DNA of 64,000 nt. It comes from CAIYZT01 sp947461435. Its GTDB lineage: Bacteria; Pseudomonadota; Alphaproteobacteria; Rhodobacterales; Rhodobacteraceae. A program made the translations under genes and the position numbers. The first letter of the stretch is position 1; the number at the start of each line of letters is the position of its first letter. This document shows, piece by piece, positions 62,589 to 64,000 of this stretch. The stretch covers positions 1,364,001 through 1,428,000 of the forward strand of contig OZ260083.1 in the NCBI GenBank assembly GCA_965284435.1, read 5' to 3'. Under the pieces are notes generated by a model that saw only the letters and a program-made list of their open reading frames with translations, searched no databases and had not been told where the DNA came from.

Positions 62589-62728
62589 TATGGGTGTCCT
62601 TGTGGCCTGAACCCTCCCTTAGCGACTTTTGTTGTGGGTTTCCAGCCGCCGCCCGCAGGTGCGCCGCCTTGCCCCTTCGGGGGCAAGCAGGTATCACCGC
62701 AGGCCAAAGCCGTTTCGAAAGGTCCTGC

Positions 62729-63472
62729 ATGATCCCGCCCGCATTCGTTTTTGTTCGCCCCCAGATGGGCGAAAATATCGGGGCGGCCGCGCGGGCCATG
62801 CTGAACTTTGGTCTGGACCGGATGCGTGTTGTCGATCCGCGCGATGGCTGGCCCAACCCCCGGGCCGCGGCCATGGCATCCGGGGCGGGGCGGGTGCTCG
62901 ACTTTGCCGGTCTGTTCCCGGACGTCCGCTCGGCCGTGGCCGATTGTGACTATATCTTTGCCACCACGGCGCGCGGCCGCGAAATGGTCAAGCCAATCAT
63001 GACGCCCCAGCGCGCGATGGAACTGACGCGCGAATTGGTGGCACAGGGCAAAAAGGTGGCCGTGCTGTTTGGGCCCGAACGCACGGGCCTCGAAAATGAA
63101 GATATCGTTCATGCCAATGCCATCGTCACCGTTCCGGTGAACCCCGAGTTTCCCAGTTTGAATCTGGGCCAATGCGCGCTGCTGGTGGCCTATGAATGGC
63201 AGCGCCAGATCACACAGGTCGCGCCCGAAGTCATGGGACTGGCCCGCACCGAATTCGCCGGCTCGCTGGAGGTAGAGCGGCTGGCAGATCACTTTGAAGA
63301 GCGGTTAGAGGTCGCGGGGTTCTTTTTCCCGCCCACAAAAGCGCAAGGAATGCGCGAAAACATGCGCAACATGTGGTCGCGCCTGAATCTCACCCGCGCC
63401 GAAGTTCAAACATTTCACGGCATCTTGCGGCAAATTGCCTTTAAGCTGAAAAGCCAAGACCCCGAGGCATAG
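62729..63472 (+). CDS. trmJ: tRNA (cytidine/uridine-2'-O-)-methyltransferase TrmJ-like
   Basis: A 247-residue SPOUT methyltransferase: MIPPAFVFVRPQMGENIGAA at the start, then the knot motifs VAVLFGPERTGLENEDI near 111 and VPVNPEFPSLNLGQCALLVA near 136. It methylates position 32 in tRNA in the family. ATG at 62729 follows GAAAGG; the longer open frame starting at 62594 is not domain sequence. Confidence 0.9.
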   Translation: MIPPAFVFVRPQMGENIGAAARAMLNFGLDRMRVVDPRDGWPNPRAAAMASGAGRVLDFAGLFPDVRSAVADCDYIFATTARGREMVKPIMTPQRAMELTRELVAQGKKVAVLFGPERTGLENEDIVHANAIVTVPVNPEFPSLNLGQCALLVAYEWQRQITQVAPEVMGLARTEFAGSLEVERLADHFEERLEVAGFFFPPTKAQGMRENMRNMWSRLNLTRAEVQTFHGILRQIAFKLKSQDPEA

Positions 63473-63478
63473 CAGCGC

Positions 63479-63495
63479 GGCCCTGCCGCAGGGCC
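63479..63495 (+). terminator. Stem-loop after trmJ
   Basis: GGCCCTG-CCG-CAGGGCC is a 7-bp stem with a 3-base loop, seven bases past the stop. No T-tract follows; weak terminator or mRNA end structure. Confidence 0.45.
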
Positions 63496-63549
63496 TTGAA
63501 GGCGGCAAGGGGCAGGCCTAGTGTCCCTTGGCAAATGGAGGCATGACAC

Positions 63550-64000
63550 ATGGCCGGGAAGCGTAAGCTTTTTGAAGAGGTTGGGGCGGGCGCGCAGGCC
63601 CCGGTTCTGCCGCAAGGCGGGTTGATCGACGGGGCAGGACGCGGCGCGCGCGGGGCCATCCGACTGTGGTTGGCGCTGATCTTTCTGCTGGTGGCCGCGA
63701 TGATCATCGTCGGCGGATTGACCCGCCTGACAGACAGCGGGCTGTCCATCACCGAATGGAAACCGCTGCATGGGGCGATCCCCCCGCTGAACGCGGCCGA
63801 TTGGGCGGAAGAGTTCGCAAAGTATCAAGCCAGCCCTGAATATCTTCTGCAAAACAAGGGAATGGATTTGGCGGCTTTCAAATCCATCTTCTGGTGGGAA
63901 TGGGGGCACCGTCAATTGGGCCGGGTGATCGGTCTGGTCTGGGCCTTGGGCTTTTTCGGCTTTCTGGTCGCCCGGAAAATTCCGGCGGGCTGGACAGGGC
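63550..64000 (+). CDS. ctaA: Heme A synthase (COX15/CtaA), N-terminal part
   Basis: 150 codons before the window ends. MAGKRKLFEEV is followed by a first transmembrane helix IRLWLALIFLLVAAMIIVGG, the conserved GGLTRLTDSGLSITEW and WEWGHRQLGRVIG (His ligand) with a second helix after it. It converts heme O to heme A for cytochrome oxidase. GGAGG lies eight bases before ATG 63550. Confidence 0.93.
   Translation, partial: MAGKRKLFEEVGAGAQAPVLPQGGLIDGAGRGARGAIRLWLALIFLLVAAMIIVGGLTRLTDSGLSITEWKPLHGAIPPLNAADWAEEFAKYQASPEYLLQNKGMDLAAFKSIFWWEWGHRQLGRVIGLVWALGFFGFLVARKIPAGWTG

Overview
The window looks like chromosomal DNA of an alphaproteobacterium of the Rhodobacterales (Roseobacter/Paracoccaceae type). 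The reasons are the high GC content, a ChpT-like histidine phosphotransferase, a DUF3553 protein, an olsB-olsA pair, and the order rplU-rpmA-GNAT-GNAT-obgE-proB-proA. Identification is from sequence reading alone; no database search was run.

Layout. (1) 1-6252: the 3' end of an intradiol dioxygenase coupled to a beta-keto acid cleavage enzyme (BKACE), an orphan HEPN-like protein, and a chvE-gguA-gguB monosaccharide ABC transporter. (2) 6253-15855: a decayed region with an IS21-family remnant fused to a broken winged-helix/TolB-like regulator, a frameshifted CPBP-type membrane protein, a roughly 5.7-kb RTX repeat protein ending in a Hint domain but split over three frames, and a recombinase fragment. 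A 55-bp repeat lies on both sides of the RTX gene. (3) 15856-19767: a second sugar-type ABC transporter on the minus strand. (4) 20213-44552: about 24 kb of catabolic genes. These are an amidohydrolase with a LysR regulator; a flavin monooxygenase-SDR-BKACE-CMD-aldehyde dehydrogenase operon; a lactonase/Ldh_2/SDR/YciI/3-hydroxyisobutyrate-dehydrogenase-like operon; MmgE/PrpD; a tightly coupled L-threonate/D-erythronate operon (ltnD-otnK-otnC-otnI plus extra genes); and a cupin, LysR, D-2-hydroxyacid dehydrogenase and SDR group. (5) 44943-49859: an alcohol dehydrogenase cut by an IS3-family element, whose other end abuts a 5'-truncated hsdS followed by an intact hsdM with no hsdR. (6) From tRNA-Ser(CGA) at 50214 to the right edge: conserved chromosome with DUF2059, rplU, rpmA, two GNAT genes, obgE, proB, proA, chpT, olsBA, a thiE-like gene, trmJ and ctaA (cut by the window end). 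One foreign-looking gene, a lectin/cysteine-protease-like fusion, sits between proB and proA on the opposite strand.

How it fits together. The left 44 kb reads as an accessory catabolic region. Two ABC importers bring in sugars or sugar acids, and blocks of dehydrogenases, lactonases and aldolases break them down. Only the otn/ltn operon has a pathway that can be named with confidence: L-threonate to dihydroxyacetone phosphate. All obvious frameshifts and truncations lie in the accessory part. The core part has intact genes with good ribosome binding sites, and tRNA-Ser marks the boundary.

The most promising unexplained items are the lectin/cysteine-protease-like gene inside proBA, the BKACE-CMD-aldehyde dehydrogenase-monooxygenase operon, the racemase-like protein lacking both usual catalytic cysteines, and the RTX-Hint locus flanked by repeats.
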